Shown here: positions 10,180 through 21,746 of the stretch, piece by piece
Numbering within the stretch: position 1 is the stretch's first letter
How the letters are laid out: every line of letters begins with the position of its first letter
NCBI RefSeq assembly: GCF_027943255.1
Contig: NC_072897.1
Location: 19,592,044 to 19,656,043 of the forward strand
DNA length: 64,000 nt
DNA from: Anastrepha obliqua
Taxonomy: Eukaryota; Arthropoda; Insecta; Diptera; Tephritidae
Reading direction: 5' to 3'
Notes under the pieces: generated by a model
The model's database searches: none
What the model was told of the DNA's origin: nothing
The model's input: the letters and a program-made list of their open reading frames with translations, nothing else
Translations under genes and position numbers: made by a program

Positions 10180-11886
10180 TCATTTCCACACCACCTTGAG
10201 GTAGAGTAAGCGGCGCGTTTTTTTATTGTGATGTCCCCTGTAGGCCGTATCCACATGTGGTGCACACTTTCGAAAATTTAGCGCAATCACCAACGTTTTT
10301 ACGAAGCATTTTAACCCAGCTTTTCTGCATCCACAGGCCTTGTGACATCCCTTTTTACATTTACAAGAAATAAGTTTTAACACGGATTCTGGAGCTGGGG
10401 GCTCGAGTGTCGTAAAAGGAACTAACCCATTTTTGTTTCTGTTCCATCCCCATTGTTCTGCATTTTATTCATTCTTGTACCACTGCTGAACCTGGTGATA
10501 GGTTTGGAATGAAGGCTGTCGTGCTGCTGCCTCTGTTGGTGGTAGGGTCGCAATATTAAATTTATTTTTATATGCTGATTTTGTGAAGTATGCATATCTG
10601 TACTAATTTAAAGACATGATTTTCTTACTTTTCACATCACTAACCGTATAATTCAAGAAGAAAACGTTCTCCTGCTGTAGCAATAATCTCTGGATCGACG
10701 TTTGGATTTTTAAATACCTGAATAGCCTGGTTTAAATTAGGATTTTTTCGGAGTACATTAATGAATTTCATTTCTCCTTGATAAAAGAGTGTACATGTTG
10801 TATCACAGCCACTGAATGCATGCAGCAATAGAATATGATCTGCAGCTGTTTGATCTATAATACTTTCAGTGGAATATATTTGTTAGGTAATTTTACCTTT
10901 TCCTGATCGCGTACATAGAGCTGTCAAAAGAATAAGAAGATCTATATCTTCGCCGAGCACTATTACGGTGTCGAACGCTAGTGAAACACGTATTGCGGTA
11001 TTGATGATTAGCGTATCCGCATCTTCTGTGGCTTGTGAGACCATGAAATATTAAGCTTCAATTTTTGTTTTCAACATTTTAATGAGGCGGTTCTTGTTCG
11101 CATCATTTCCCCGAAAATAGCTTGTGACACAGTTGGAATCATTGTCTCATCATAAAGTATGTCTACTGAAGCAGTTATTCGTGATCGTCGGGATCGCTCC
11201 GCAAATTTAGTACTACAGTTTGCTACATTTTCAGGACATCCGTCGAATACGATTATGGCATTGGATTTTTATTATATTTAGATCGAACGTACGTGATGTA
11301 GTTACTGCAAATAGATGAAAATGGTTCACCACGATGCCAAATGACTCGGTGTAATAAGTGCCCTCCGTCGATGACATACTATACATTGCATCGTCAACAT
11401 TTATGTCTCCAGAATGTTTCTTAAATGTCTTGTACAATTGCTCGACCCCAATCATCATTATGAGCTCTAGCAAGTTCAGAAATACTATTTTTCATTGATA
11501 ATTTTCGAACACTGTACACAACGCTACGCTTGCACAACCGCTTCTGCTTTTGTTTTGCTATAAACTCTGCTCTTATTTCATCAGCACATAAAAAATAATG
11601 CTCTGTGAAAGAAAATGTTGGGTACGAGGATCGCAGTGGTAGTTGAGGTGTCGTGACATCACTTCCCCTACGCAATGATGCAGCGATTAACTTTTCATTG
11701 TTGTTTCGTTTTCGACACACATCATGAACCACTATCGATTTTACTCCCGCCAAAAGTTTAACTTTATTATCATTTCTTTTAAGACTGATTTACGAAAACC
11801 CTCCTATCATTTTTCCTTCACTTCAATAGTTTCGTTTTCTAATAATGGATTATCACAAATAAAACAATTTATTTCATCAGAAGCCA
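10180..11886 (-). pseudogene. E1 PIN-like/CXC-domain protein, copy B
   Basis: Domains in order: N-terminal Cys-containing region (CFICDN, VCRKRNN, FLCADE at about 11870-11590), PIN/XPG-like acidic patch (EDADTL, then GEDIDLL, about 11030-10940), HAFSGCDTT (10828-10800), LPPTEAAARQ (about 10545-10515), and a TSO1/tesmin-like CXC cluster (CKCKKGCHKACGCRKAGLKC, 10371-10310). The combination matches multi-copy insect proteins annotated as CXC-domain proteins with a FEN1/XPG-like nuclease fold; their role in transposition is inferred. Broken by stops after EVKEK, in the middle third, and by a 2-base deletion after LELYG shared with D, E and G. The CXC cluster also lacks the usual second Cys-rich half. 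Confidence 0.6.
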
Positions 11887-12092
11887 TGACTCTAAAAACA
11901 CAAACTACACTATAAAACGATAGACGTATACTGATGACTCAGTCTAAACAAGATACTTCTCTTCAGTTCTACCGACAGATGTTTCGTTGAAGGTCGAGAG
12001 AGAAAGGGGCCCTTCAACAAAGGCGACACATTACCCTTATGCCTGCTTTTCTAAAACCTGCTATAGTAGAAGATTATTGTAGAGAAATATAC

Positions 12093-12391
12093 GAAAAAAC
12101 GTAGGTGAATATTACTTTGTGGCGCTCGTAAGCCAAAAACTATTGATTTTATAAAAAAATCGTAATAACATAAAATGTAGGAAATTATCTCTAGTTTAAT
12201 TTTGTATACAGATGTTTTTATCGTAAAATGCGTCGTGCCATTTTTTCAATATGGCGGCGCTAACGTCGCAAATACGAGGTGGCAGAGTTGAAATTCGAAA
12301 AGAGCATCCCAAAATCTATAAGAATTACCTAGTTTGAAAACCTCCCGGAAAACTTTCCAGGTAACTCCCTTTTGTTTTACCAAATGACTGG
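12093..12391 (-). repeat. E1 right terminal inverted repeat, copy B
   Basis: Reverse complement of the left repeat, with scattered changes and a ~12-base size difference near the tip (acaaaagggag is extra here). It also lacks ~20 bases (gaattgagatattg) found in other right repeats. Confidence 0.85.
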
Positions 12392-12647
12392 ATTACTGGA
12401 TAGTATTCACGTATAGGTCGAACTCAGCGGCAAACTTGACAACTGTGTACCCGGAACAATCGACCGACATATCCTTCTCCTCAGTTTATCGTGAAAGTCG
12501 TTTACTACGACAACTATGTTCAACGTTGAGAGAACAACTCCTTATAGAGCGCCCGAACTTAGCTCTCACTGGTGAGAAACGCTGCTAAAATTTGGCGAAA
12601 CTATTCTGTTGCTAAGCATTTGATATATGTAAGGTTTTCTTGATATA

Positions 12648-13767
12648 CAGGGTGAACGATATGACGTGTTATCAACTTCACACTGCTTGTATCTGTAAAA
12701 CAGCTCATGACATCAACGTTACAATTGTTCTAATGACAGTTCAATATATTGTTTATAAGCCATCAAAAGCATTTGCGTCTCAGTTTTGTTGAATTTTTTT
12801 TCTGTGATGGAATTCAAACGTAATAGTGTGATTGCGTTATATTTGGCTGGAAATCACAACCAGCCATTGTTCGTGAGCTCAGTCACCTCAAAGTGAATAA
12901 AATGTTTGTGTATCGCACTATAAAACGTTATAATGATACTTGTAGCATTGCAAAACGCTATGGAGGTGGAACAATAAAAACCGCAAAAACGCCAGAAATG
13001 GTTCGGAAAGTGAAGGCTCGACTTGAACGAAATCTACGTCGAAGTGGAAGAAAAATGGCCAAAGAACTGAAAATATCGCAAGACAGCATTCGACGCATAT
13101 TGAAAAATCAGCTCAAGGTCAAGGCTTAATAGTTCCAAAAAGCACACCATCTTTCACCCCAGCAAAAAAAAGTTCAGTGCGAAAGAGCAAAGGAGTTGTT
13201 GCGCTAGCACGAACGTGGCGAATTTCCTAACACTGTGTTTTCTGATGAAAAAAATGTCCCAATTGAGCAGTTCATAAACAGTCAAAACGATCGTCTTTAC
13301 TTGACCGAACGCTCATACGAGAATTTGAGGCTACGTATGGTCACTCGAAGCAATTTCCCATCGCAAGTAATGGTTTGGGTCGCAGTTACCGTTGATAGAC
13401 GCTCTCCAATCGCTTTTATCGAGCCTGGTGTCAAAGTGAATGCGACTTGTTATCGGGAAAATGTTTTAGAAGCTGCTTTAGAGCTGTGGACACGCAGACA
13501 TTTCGGTCATAGACCATGGACTTTCCAACAGGACTCGGCACCATCTCATAAAGCTCGTGTGAATCAAGAATGGTTAAAAAATCATGTTCCACACTTCATT
13601 TCGCCCACACAATGGCTTTCCAATTCGCCAGACGCAAATCCGATGGACCATTCCACATTCCTGGTCCATTTTGGAGAGCAAGGTGAGGAGTAAAAAATAT
13701 GCCAGTATGCATGCGCTGAAAAAAGCGATTATACACAAAATTCGCGATACTTTTTGAACACACCTCG
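12648..13767 (+). mobile_element. maT-like (DD37D) mariner relative, copy B
   Basis: Same limits as copy A (cagggtgaacg to cacctcg). About 1.1 kb, and not interrupted by another element. Confidence 0.6.
12807..13757 (+). pseudogene. DD37D mariner-type transposase, copy B
   Basis: Better kept than A. The first Asp is present (FSDEKN, 13235 on) and the catalytic part is open from there to QQDSAPSHKA and SPDANPMD. Shifts remain near 12868 (start region), after LKNQ (a one-base loss near 13111) and at the LESKV segment near 13670, where the frame leaves the true C-terminus. No function is expected. Confidence 0.8.
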
Positions 13768-13973
13768 TATATAATGTTATAATTGTCAATTCAAACCCCA
13801 CTCATAATTTGAACTACATATACATATATGAACAGTATAGTAACATTTTAATTAACGCAAGTGGCATTTTAAATTAACGATTTGTTACTAATATCAGGTT
13901 TTTTAAAGGTGGTCTTAAAATTAATAAAAAAGATGTTTGAAGTATTTATTAATCAATAATATATTTTCCTTCA

Positions 13974-14935
13974 TTATTTACATGGTTTAGGCAACCTTTT
14001 AATTCCCTGCCCGAAAAATTGTTTGCCCTTGGGGCCAAAATACGCTTCGATATCCCTTTTTATGGCTTCTTTCGAGGAGTAGTTCTTGTTACTCATATGG
14101 GATTGAAGTCCACGAAAAAGGTGATAATCACAAAGTGCAATATCCGGAGAGTATGGTGGATGCGGCATTAGCTCCAATCCGAGCTCGTTCAGCTTGTCTA
14201 ATGTTTGCCTTGCGGTATGAGGTCTTGCGTTGTCGTGGTGAAACAAAACTTAAGGTCTATTCACTAAAGACGGTCGAATTTTGTTAAGTGCCTTATTCAG
14301 GATTGATATCGTTATCGTCTGGTTTGGTTCCAGAAGTTCATAATAAACAATACCGGCCATATCCCACCAAATAGACAGGAGAATCTTCTTGGGGTCAAGG
14401 TCATATCTAGGGGTCGGTTCTGGTGTTTCATCTTTATCTAACCATTGGCGTTTGCGAACAGGATTATTGTAAAGGACCCATTTTTCATCACCAGTAACGA
14501 TACGGTTCAAAAAACTTTCATTTTCAAGCCGTTGCAGCAGCTGAGAACACACATGCTGAAGGTTGGCGCGGAAAGTCTATGCGGAACCCATTTTCCCAGC
14601 TTTGATACCTTTCCCAACTGAACCAGGTGCCTGCGAACTCTTCCATGCGATGAATTTAACCTCTGAGCTATCATATCGACTGTCAAATTTGGCTCAGCTT
14701 CCACGAGTTCGAGCAAGGCGTCGGAGTTAAAGACTTCAGGACGACCAGCGCGCGGGGCATCCTCCACTTCGCAGTTACCCCTTCGGAATTTTGAAAACCG
14801 CTTTTGCGCAGTCCTTACGCTGACGATATCCTCTCCGTGAACAGTGTTCATTTCTGCAGCAGCATTTGTTGCATTTTTACCACTTTTATAAAAATAATAC
14901 ATAATATGCCTATTATACGCGTTTGAAGATTCCAT
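13974..14935 (-). pseudogene. E3 DD34D mariner transposase, copy B
   Basis: The ATG at 14935 reads MESSNAYNR. Helix-turn-helix region, then WVPHR and TGDEKW (first Asp), HDNARPHTA (second) and PPYSPDIALCDYHLF (third, 34 residues after the second). A frameshift after HRLSA (near 14565) splits binding and catalytic halves in all long copies. Copy B alone also has a nonsense codon at 14250-14252 where D, E and G read Lys. Confidence 0.88.
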
Positions 14936-15027
14936 TTTATTTTTTAACAACACGTGCTTCTATCCGCGATTAAAATCACGTGTTAAATGCACAATATATC
15001 AAAGAAAATATAAATAGCTCCGTTATA

Positions 15028-16344
15028 CAGGGTAGGCCATTTAAAGCGGGCCCATTTGTTTCTGAAAAAAAACATTGAAAAAAACATTTTTTTTTGTGTT
15101 GATATGAAAAATCATTTATTTTGATTCAAGGAGATTTGTTCCAGCTAGTTTTTGAAAATGATATCCTTCAAATGTTTGCCTCTGGCCTTGATGGCCAAAT
15201 GTGTCCTTTTTTCGGCGTTTTCCATCGTTTTGGCCAATATTTCGGCCGGTATGGCGGCGATTTCGCGTCGGATATTGTTTTTAAGTTGAGTTAGAGTCCT
15301 TGGCTTGTTGATGTATACCTTGGATTTCAGATAACCCCACAAATAAAAGTCCGGTGGCGTCAAATCTGGTGATCTCGGTGGCCACGGAAAATCACCATTT
15401 TTCGAAATCAACCTTCCAGGGAACAATGGCTTCAAAAAATCGATTGTAGCGCGTGAAGTGTGGCGTGTAGCCCCGTCCTGTTGGAACCAGTAGCCTTCCA
15501 TGTCATTTTCTTCGATGATTGGCATAACAAAATCGCGTATCATGGCACGATAACGCTCTCCATTGATGGTGACAGAGGCTCCATTTTCATTTTCGAAAAA
15601 GAACGGTCCGATGACCATTCCCGCACAAACACCGCACCACACAGTCACTTTTTGATCGAAGAGAGGCTGTTCTTCAACTAATTGAGGATTTTCGGCAGCG
15701 TAGAAGCGACAATTTTGCTTGTTTACGCCTCCATTCAACTGAAAATGAGCCTCGTCTGACATGATGATTTTTTGCCAAAAGTCGGGTTCATTTCGAACGG
15801 TTTCGACGGCCCATTTGGCATAATCAAGCCGTTTCGGGTAATCAGCCGGGTTTAATTTTTGTGCCATTTGAATTTTGTACGGAAACATTTTCAAATCGAT
15901 GCGAATTATGCGCCTGAGTGTTGTCCTGGCGATGCCTAATTCCTGAGAACGACGATAACTCGATGTTCGCGGAGCCTCCTCAACACTGGCTCGTACAGCC
16001 TCGATATTTTCAGCAGAACGTCGTGTACGTTGTCTGGATGCGTGGCTGGTATTGCTGAGACTACCGTGGTTAATAAATTTTGCGTATAAACGCTGTAAAG
16101 TGCTTTTGGATGGCGCACTTTTAACTTTATTTTTTTTTTTAAACGCACGTTGAGTTTTCACAATTGAGAAGTTATTTTGGATGTAAAGCTGAATTATTTC
16201 AGCGCGTTCTTTTGGAGTGTACTGCTCCATGGTAAAAATTGTCTTGGACTGACGCTTCCAACGCGCTATGTCATTAGTCGATCTGACGTTCCTGTCAAAA
16301 GTTATAGGGTTGCCAGATGGGCCCGCTTTAAATGGCCTACCCTG
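15028..16344 (-). mobile_element. Rosa-like DD41D mariner-type transposon, copy 1
   Basis: 1317 bases with 28-base perfect terminal inverted repeats starting cagggtaggccatttaaagc, flanked by TA on both sides. Monomers A, C, D and F keep the empty site (ccgttatattacgcg) at the same point, which proves insertion into E3. Confidence 0.93.
15145..16230 (-). CDS. DD41D (rosa-like) transposase, intact
   Basis: 361 residues, uninterrupted, starting at MEQYTPKERAEI. An earlier in-frame ATG lies outside the element, so 16230 is chosen. It cuts and rejoins its own element at TA sites. N-terminal paired helix-turn-helix region about 5-115 (SKSTLQRLYAKF, IARTTLRRII). The catalytic triad is D159 (MSDEAHF), D252 (FQQDGATRHTS) and D294 (SPDLTPPDFYLWG), with 41 residues between the last two; that spacing defines the rosa/DD41D group. 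Full length, all three Asp and perfect terminal repeats suggest it was active recently and might still be. The second copy at 49792 encodes the same protein. Confidence 0.92.
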   Translation of the reverse strand: MEQYTPKERAEIIQLYIQNNFSIVKTQRAFKKKNKVKSAPSKSTLQRLYAKFINHGSLSNTSHASRQRTRRSAENIEAVRASVEEAPRTSSYRRSQELGIARTTLRRIIRIDLKMFPYKIQMAQKLNPADYPKRLDYAKWAVETVRNEPDFWQKIIMSDEAHFQLNGGVNKQNCRFYAAENPQLVEEQPLFDQKVTVWCGVCAGMVIGPFFFENENGASVTINGERYRAMIRDFVMPIIEENDMEGYWFQQDGATRHTSRATIDFLKPLFPGRLISKNGDFPWPPRSPDLTPPDFYLWGYLKSKVYINKPRTLTQLKNNIRREIAAIPAEILAKTMENAEKRTHLAIKARGKHLKDIIFKN

Positions 16345-16430
16345 TATTACGCGAATAATTTTTTGTATGCAAAAATCGTACAAAAGTGAAATTATGGGTA
16401 AAATACGCACGAACTTATGGACTGACCTGA

Positions 16431-17092
16431 TATATTTTCACTGCTGTTCCCATGTCACTAAACGCGCTTATGCAAAATTTTAAAAATTCTGAAAGTGTTT
16501 ACGAAATTTGCATTAGATAAAATGCACTGGTCAAATCGGCCCTCAGTTATTTAATTGTTTAGCTTTTTCATATCTAATAGCGTACCAAATAATGCCTTCA
16601 ATGAGCCTACTGCAAAATGCATTACGATTGTGTAATGTATATGCAGAATACATATACTTGAGCATTAATTTCTCTACCTTAAAGTTAAATATATTTAAAA
16701 TCTTCTTTAATTTATCCAAGTAGCTTGTAAGGTTCAATTGTAAATGATTAGAAATAAGTAAGTATTGAAAAGTTCGGATTTAGAAAAAAAAGTAAGACTA
16801 GTTTCGATCGTATCATCAATACAGGGTTTTGATAGTCTCATGGCTGTCGAAATAAACGTTCACTTCTTTGACAGTTGTCACACAAGTGAGCAAAATTTTT
16901 AAGAATCTTGGAGTCTCCTGTACTTGTGGGAAACTTGTAGCCCATTCCGCTAAGTCTCATTGTGGCTTGCGTTGGCGCCCGTTTGGCAATACAATCCAAT
17001 ACGTTCATAATGCTCAATATGGGGCTTCTAAATTACCGTTCCATCCGGGTATTTTACATTTTCTCGTAAATAAGACATGCTCCGCCTTTAGT
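16431..17092. other. Spacer S1, short form
   Basis: About 660 bases. Relative to the long form it lacks the 32-base block and also about 65 bases (tgtgtacatattata to gccgat), so gcttgcgt joins ggcgcccg. The LTR-element target site is therefore absent. It gains ~20 bases (cttctttgacagttgtcac) near 16863. No gene seen. Confidence 0.7.
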
Positions 17093-18920
17093 CCAGTCAT
17101 CTGGTAGTTTGACCTGGAAAGTTTTCCGGGAGTTTTGAAACTGTATAATTTTTATAGATTTTGGGATGCTCTTTTCGAATTTCAACTCTGCCACCTCGTA
17201 TCTGCGACGCTAGCTCCGCCACATTGGAAAAATTCTCGCATTTTATGAGAAAGACATCTGTATACAAAATTAAACTAGAGATAATTTCCTACATTTTATG
17301 TTATTACGATTTTTTTGTAAAATCAATAGTTTTTGGCATATGAGCGCCACAAAGTACATTTTAATACGCGTTTTCAAAAAAAACTCATTTCCACACCACC
17401 TTGAGGTAGAGTAAGTGGCGCGTTTTTTTATTGAGGTGTCCCCTCTAGGCCGTATCCACATGTGAGGCCCACTTTTGAATGTTTAGCGCAATCTCCTACG
17501 TTTTCACGAAGCATTTTAACCCAGCTTTTCTGCATCCACTGGCCTTGTGACATCCCTTTTTACATTTACAAGAAATAAGTTTTAACACGGATTCTGGAGC
17601 TGGGGGCTCGGGTGTCGTAACAAGAACTAACCCATTTTTGTTTCTGTTCCATCCCTATTGTTCTGCATTTTGTTCATTCTTGTACCACTGCTGAACCTGG
17701 TGATAGGTTCGGAATGATGGCTGTCGTGCTGCTGCCTCTGTTGGTGGTAGGGTCGCAATATTAAATTTATTTTTATATGCTGATTTTGTGAAGTATGCAT
17801 ATCTGTACTAATTTAAAGACATGATTTTCTTACTTTCCACATCACTGTAACCGTATAATTCAAGAAGAAAACGTTCTCCTGCTTTAGCAATAATCTCTGG
17901 ATCGACGTTTGGATTTTTAAATACCTGAATAGCCTGGTTTAAATTAAGATTTTTTCGGAGTACATTAATGAATTTCATTTCTCCTTGATAAAAGAGTGTA
18001 CATGTTGTATCACAGCCACTGAATGCATGCAGCAATAGAATATGATCTGCAGCTGTTTGATCTATAATACTTTCAGTGGAATATATTTGTTGGGTAATTT
18101 TACCTTTTCCTGATCGCGTACATAGAGCTGTCAAAAGAATAAGAAGATCTATATCTTCGCCGAGCACTATTACGGTGTCGAACGCTAGTGAAACACGTAT
18201 TGCGGTATTGATGATTAGCGTATCCGCATCTTCTGTGGCTTGTGAGACTATGAAATATTAAGCTTCAATTTTTGTTTTCAACATTTTAATGAGGCGGTTC
18301 TTGTTCGCATCATTTCCCCGAAAATAGCTTGTGACACAGTTGGAATCATTGTCTCATCATAAAGTATGTCTACTGAAGCAGTTATTCGTGATCGTCGGGA
18401 TCGTTCCGCAAATTTAGTACTACAGTTTGCTACATTTTCAGGACATCCGTCGAATACGATTATGGCATTGGATTTTTATTATATTTAGATCGAACGTACG
18501 TGATGTAGTTACTGCAAATAGATGAAAATGGTTCACCACGATGCCAAATGACTCGGTGTAATAAGTGCCCTCCGTCGATGGCATACTATACATTGCATCG
18601 TCAACATTTATGTCTCCAGAATGTTTCTTAAATGCCTTGTACAATTGCTTGACCCCAATCATCATTACGAGCTCTAGCAAGTTCAGAAATACTATTTTTC
18701 ATTGATAATTTTCGAACACTGTACACAACGCTACGCTTGCACAACCGCTTCTGTTTTTGTTTTACTATAAACTCGCTCTTATTTCATCAGCACATAAAAA
18801 ACAATGGTCTTTGAAAGAAAATGTTGGGTACGAGGGTCGCAGTAGTAGTTGAGGTGTCATGACATCACTTCCCCTACGCAATGATGCAGCGATTAACTTT
18901 TCATTGTACATCATGACTGG
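17093..18920 (-). mobile_element. E1 element, copy C, right end deleted
   Basis: The left inverted repeat is intact. The right ~670 bases, including the right inverted repeat and the gene start, are lost: catcatga runs straight into ctggattac of the outer edge. Both breakpoints share atga, as expected for microhomology or slippage. Confidence 0.85.
17385..18917 (-). pseudogene. E1 PIN-like/CXC-domain protein, copy C, start lost
   Basis: The N-terminal Cys region is removed by the deletion at 18917. The longest remaining frame (18167-17808) spans GEDIDLLILL, HAFSGCDTT and the downstream LLELYG segment without a break, one of the best-kept pieces of this gene in the window, shared with copy F. 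A stop follows MSLN. The CXC cluster near 17560-17500 has Ser for the second-block Cys. Confidence 0.6.
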
Positions 18921-19316
18921 ATTACTGGATAGTATTCACGTATAGGTCGAACTCAGCGGCAAACTTGACAACTGTGTACCCGGAAACGTTTTCCTTTGAT
19001 TTAGTGCTACGTTAGCCGCGCAAACAATCGACCGACATATCCTTCTCCTCAGTTTATCGTGAAAGTCGTTTACTACGACAACTAAGTTCAACGTTGAGAG
19101 AACAACTCCTTATAGAGCGCCCGAACTTAGCTCTCACTGGCGAGAAACGCTACTAAAATTTGGCGAAACTATTCTGTTGCTAAGCATTTGATATATGTAA
19201 GGTTTTCTTGATATACAGGGTGAACGATATGACGTGTTATCAACTTCACACTGCTTGTATCTGTAAAACAGCTCATAACATCAACGTTACAATTGTTCTA
19301 ATGACAGTTCAATATA

Positions 19317-20594
19317 AGGTTGTCAAAAAAGTCTTGCGGTATTTCTGGAAGCTTGTCTTTGCAAGCGCGTAGTTCTAGTTGTATTCGTCGCATCGGTTCA
19401 CGCTAGAGCTTTTTGGAAAGCTCTTTTCACGTGCTAACACGTGTTTGATTAATTGTTGTTTGCTTTTAGTCGTTCGTGAGTTATAGCGTCGCAAACATGG
19501 AGCAAAATAAAGAGAAAATACGGCATATTTTACAGTACTACTACGATAAAGGCAAAAGTGCATCTCATGCTGCCAATAAAATTTGTGCAGTTTATGGACC
19601 CGACACAGTTTCCATTTCCACCGCACAACGATGGTTTCAACGTTTTCGTTCTGGGGCAGAGGTGATCGAAGATGCGCCGGTCCGGAAGGCCTGTCGTCAA
19701 AAATTGCGATAAAATCGCTGAATTGATCGAAAGAGACCGGCATAGTAGCAGCCGTAGCATCGGCCAAGAGCTGGGCATAAGTCATCAAACTGTTATAAAT
19801 CATTTGAAGAAGCTTGGATTCAAAAAGAAGCTCGGTGTATGGGTGCCACACGACTTGACGCAAAAAGACAATTTTGCCCGTATGGATGCATGCGAATCGC
19901 TTCTGAATCGCAACAAAATCGACCCGTTTTTGAAGCGGATGGTGACTGGCGATGAAAAGTGGGTCACTTACGACAACGTGAAGCGCAAACGGTCGTGGTC
20001 GAAAAGCGGTGAAGCTGCCCAGACGGTGGCCAAGCCTGGATTGACGGCCAGGAAGGTTCTTCTGTGTGTTTGGTGGGATTGGCAGGGAATCATCCACTAT
20101 GAGCTACTCCCCTATGGCCAAACGCTCAATTCGGACCTGTACTGCCAACAACTGGACCGCTTGAATGCAGCACTCATGCAGAAGAGGCCATCTTTGATCA
20201 ACAGAGGCCGAATTGTCCTCCATCAGGACAACGCCAGGCCACACACATCTTTGGTGACGCGCCAGAAGCTCCGGGAGCTCGGATGGGAGGTTCTTTTGCA
20301 TCCACCGTATAGTCCGGATCTTGCAACAAGTGATTACCACCTATTTCTGTCCATAGTGAACGAGCTTGGTTGTCGGAAGTTGTCCACAAGAGAGTCCTGT
20401 GAAGATTGGCTCTCCGAGTTTTTTGACAATAGGGAAGCGAGCTTCTATAAGAGGGGCATTATGAAGTTGGCATCTCGTTGGGAACTTGTCATCGAACAAA
20501 ACGGCGCATATCTGACTTAAATCGCATTATTATAACCAATTTTATGAACAATTGAAAATTCAATAAAAATACCGCAAGACTTTTTTGACAACCT
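19317..20594 (+). mobile_element. E5 DD34D mariner, copy 1, nested in maT-like element
   Basis: 1278 bases with ~27-base inverted repeats (aggttgtcaaaaaagtcttg at the left, its complement at the right). It lies in a TATA-rich site; sister monomers read gttcaatatattg there, uninterrupted. Confidence 0.92.
19497..20520 (+). pseudogene. E5 mariner transposase, one frameshift
   Basis: MEQNKEKIRHILQ begins the binding domain (TAQRWFQRFRSG). A single missing base near 19675, in the EDAP/RSGRP linker, puts the rest in another frame, which stays open for 282 codons to the normal end. The catalytic set is complete: TGDEKW, HQDNARPH and SPDLATSDYHLF with 34-residue spacing. Copy 2 at 54814 has the same frameshift, so the loss predates duplication of this monomer. 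The large minus-strand open frame opposite it is only a shadow. Confidence 0.92.
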
Positions 20595-20658
20595 TATATA
20601 TTGTTTATAAGCCATCAAAAGCATTTGCATCTCAGTTTTGTTGAATTTTTTTTCTGTG

Positions 20659-21610
20659 ATGGAATTCAAACGTAATAGTGTGATTGCGTTATATTTGGCT
20701 GGAAATCACAACCAGCCATTGTTCGTGAGCTCAGTCACCTCAAAGTGAATAAAATGTTTGTGTATCGCACTATAAAACGTTACAATGATACTTGTAGCAT
20801 TGCAAAACGCCATGGAGGTGGAACAAAAAAACCGCAAAAACGCCAGAAATGGTTCGGAAAGTGAAGGCTCGACTTGAACGAAATCCACATCGAAGTGGAA
20901 GAAAAATTGCCAAAGAACTGAAAATATCGCAAGACAGCATTCGACGCATATTGAAAAATCAGGCTCAAGGTCAAGGCTTAATAGTTCCAAAAAGCACACC
21001 ATCCTTCACCACAGCAAAAAAAAAATTCGGTACGAAAGAGCAAAGGAGTTGTTGCGCTTGCACGAACGTGGCGAATTTCCTAACATTGTGTTTTCTAATG
21101 AAAAAAATGTCCCAATTGAGCAGTTCATAAACACTCAAAACGATCGTGTTTACTTGACCGAACGCTCATACGAGAATTTGAGCCTACGTATGGCCACTCC
21201 AAGCAATTTCCCATCGCAAGTAATGGTTTGGGTCGCAGTTACCGTTGATGGACGCTCTCCAATCGTTTCTATCGAGCCTGGTGTCAAAGTGAATGCGACT
21301 TATTATCGGGAAAATGTTTAAGAAGCTGCTTTAGAGCTGTGGACACGCAAACATTTCGGTCATAGACCATGGACTTTCCAACAGGACTCGGCACCATCTC
21401 ATAAAGCTCGTGTGTATCAAGAATGGTTAATAAATCATGTTCCACACTTCATTTTGCCCACACAATGGCTTTTGAATTCGCCAGACGCAAATCCGATGGA
21501 CCATTCCACATTTCTAGTCCATTTTGGAGAGCAAGGTGAGGACTAAAAAATGTACCAGTATGGATGCGCTGAAAAAAGCGATTATACACAAAATTCGCGA
21601 TACTTTTTGA
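20659..21610 (+). pseudogene. DD37D mariner-type transposase, copy C
   Basis: Same disabling changes as copy A: FSNEKN for the first Asp, a TAA before the EAALELW segment at 21319-21321, and the C-terminal shift. The start now lies ~65 bases downstream of the nested E5. Confidence 0.75.
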
Positions 21611-21746
21611 ACACACCTCGTATATAATGTTATAATTGTCAATTCAAACCCCACTCATAATTTGAACTACATATACATATATGAACAGTATAGTAACATT
21701 TTAATTAACTCAGGTGACATTTCAAATTAACGATTTGTTACTAATA

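Larger units (their letters stand above)
9888..12391 (-). mobile_element. E1 element, copy B, both inverted repeats present
   Basis: A 2.5 kb unit bounded by long imperfect inverted repeats of about 290 bases, with one minus-strand gene. Long inverted repeats plus a protein not of a classical DDE family make the transposon class uncertain. No clear target duplication was found because the flanks are array spacer in every copy. Confidence 0.75.
13894..16430 (-). mobile_element. E3 mariner, copy B, with nested rosa-like element
   Basis: The right terminal repeat is intact (..acttatggactgacctga). The left one has lost most of its bases: tcagg is joined directly to ttttttaaagg. The same loss is seen in D, E and G, so these four cannot be mobile as they stand. 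A 1.3 kb rosa-like element sits between the transposase start and the right terminal repeat. Confidence 0.88.
19216..21620 (+). mobile_element. maT-like mariner relative, copy C, with nested E5 mariner
   Basis: The element is split by E5 about 100 bases after its left end, upstream of the transposase ATG. The rest matches copies A and F. Confidence 0.65.

Noticed and set aside
19375..20097. 240-codon minus-strand ORF opposite the E5 transposase (also at 54692-55414)
   Set aside because: It is antisense to a recognisable transposase with strong codon structure; no domain seen in it.
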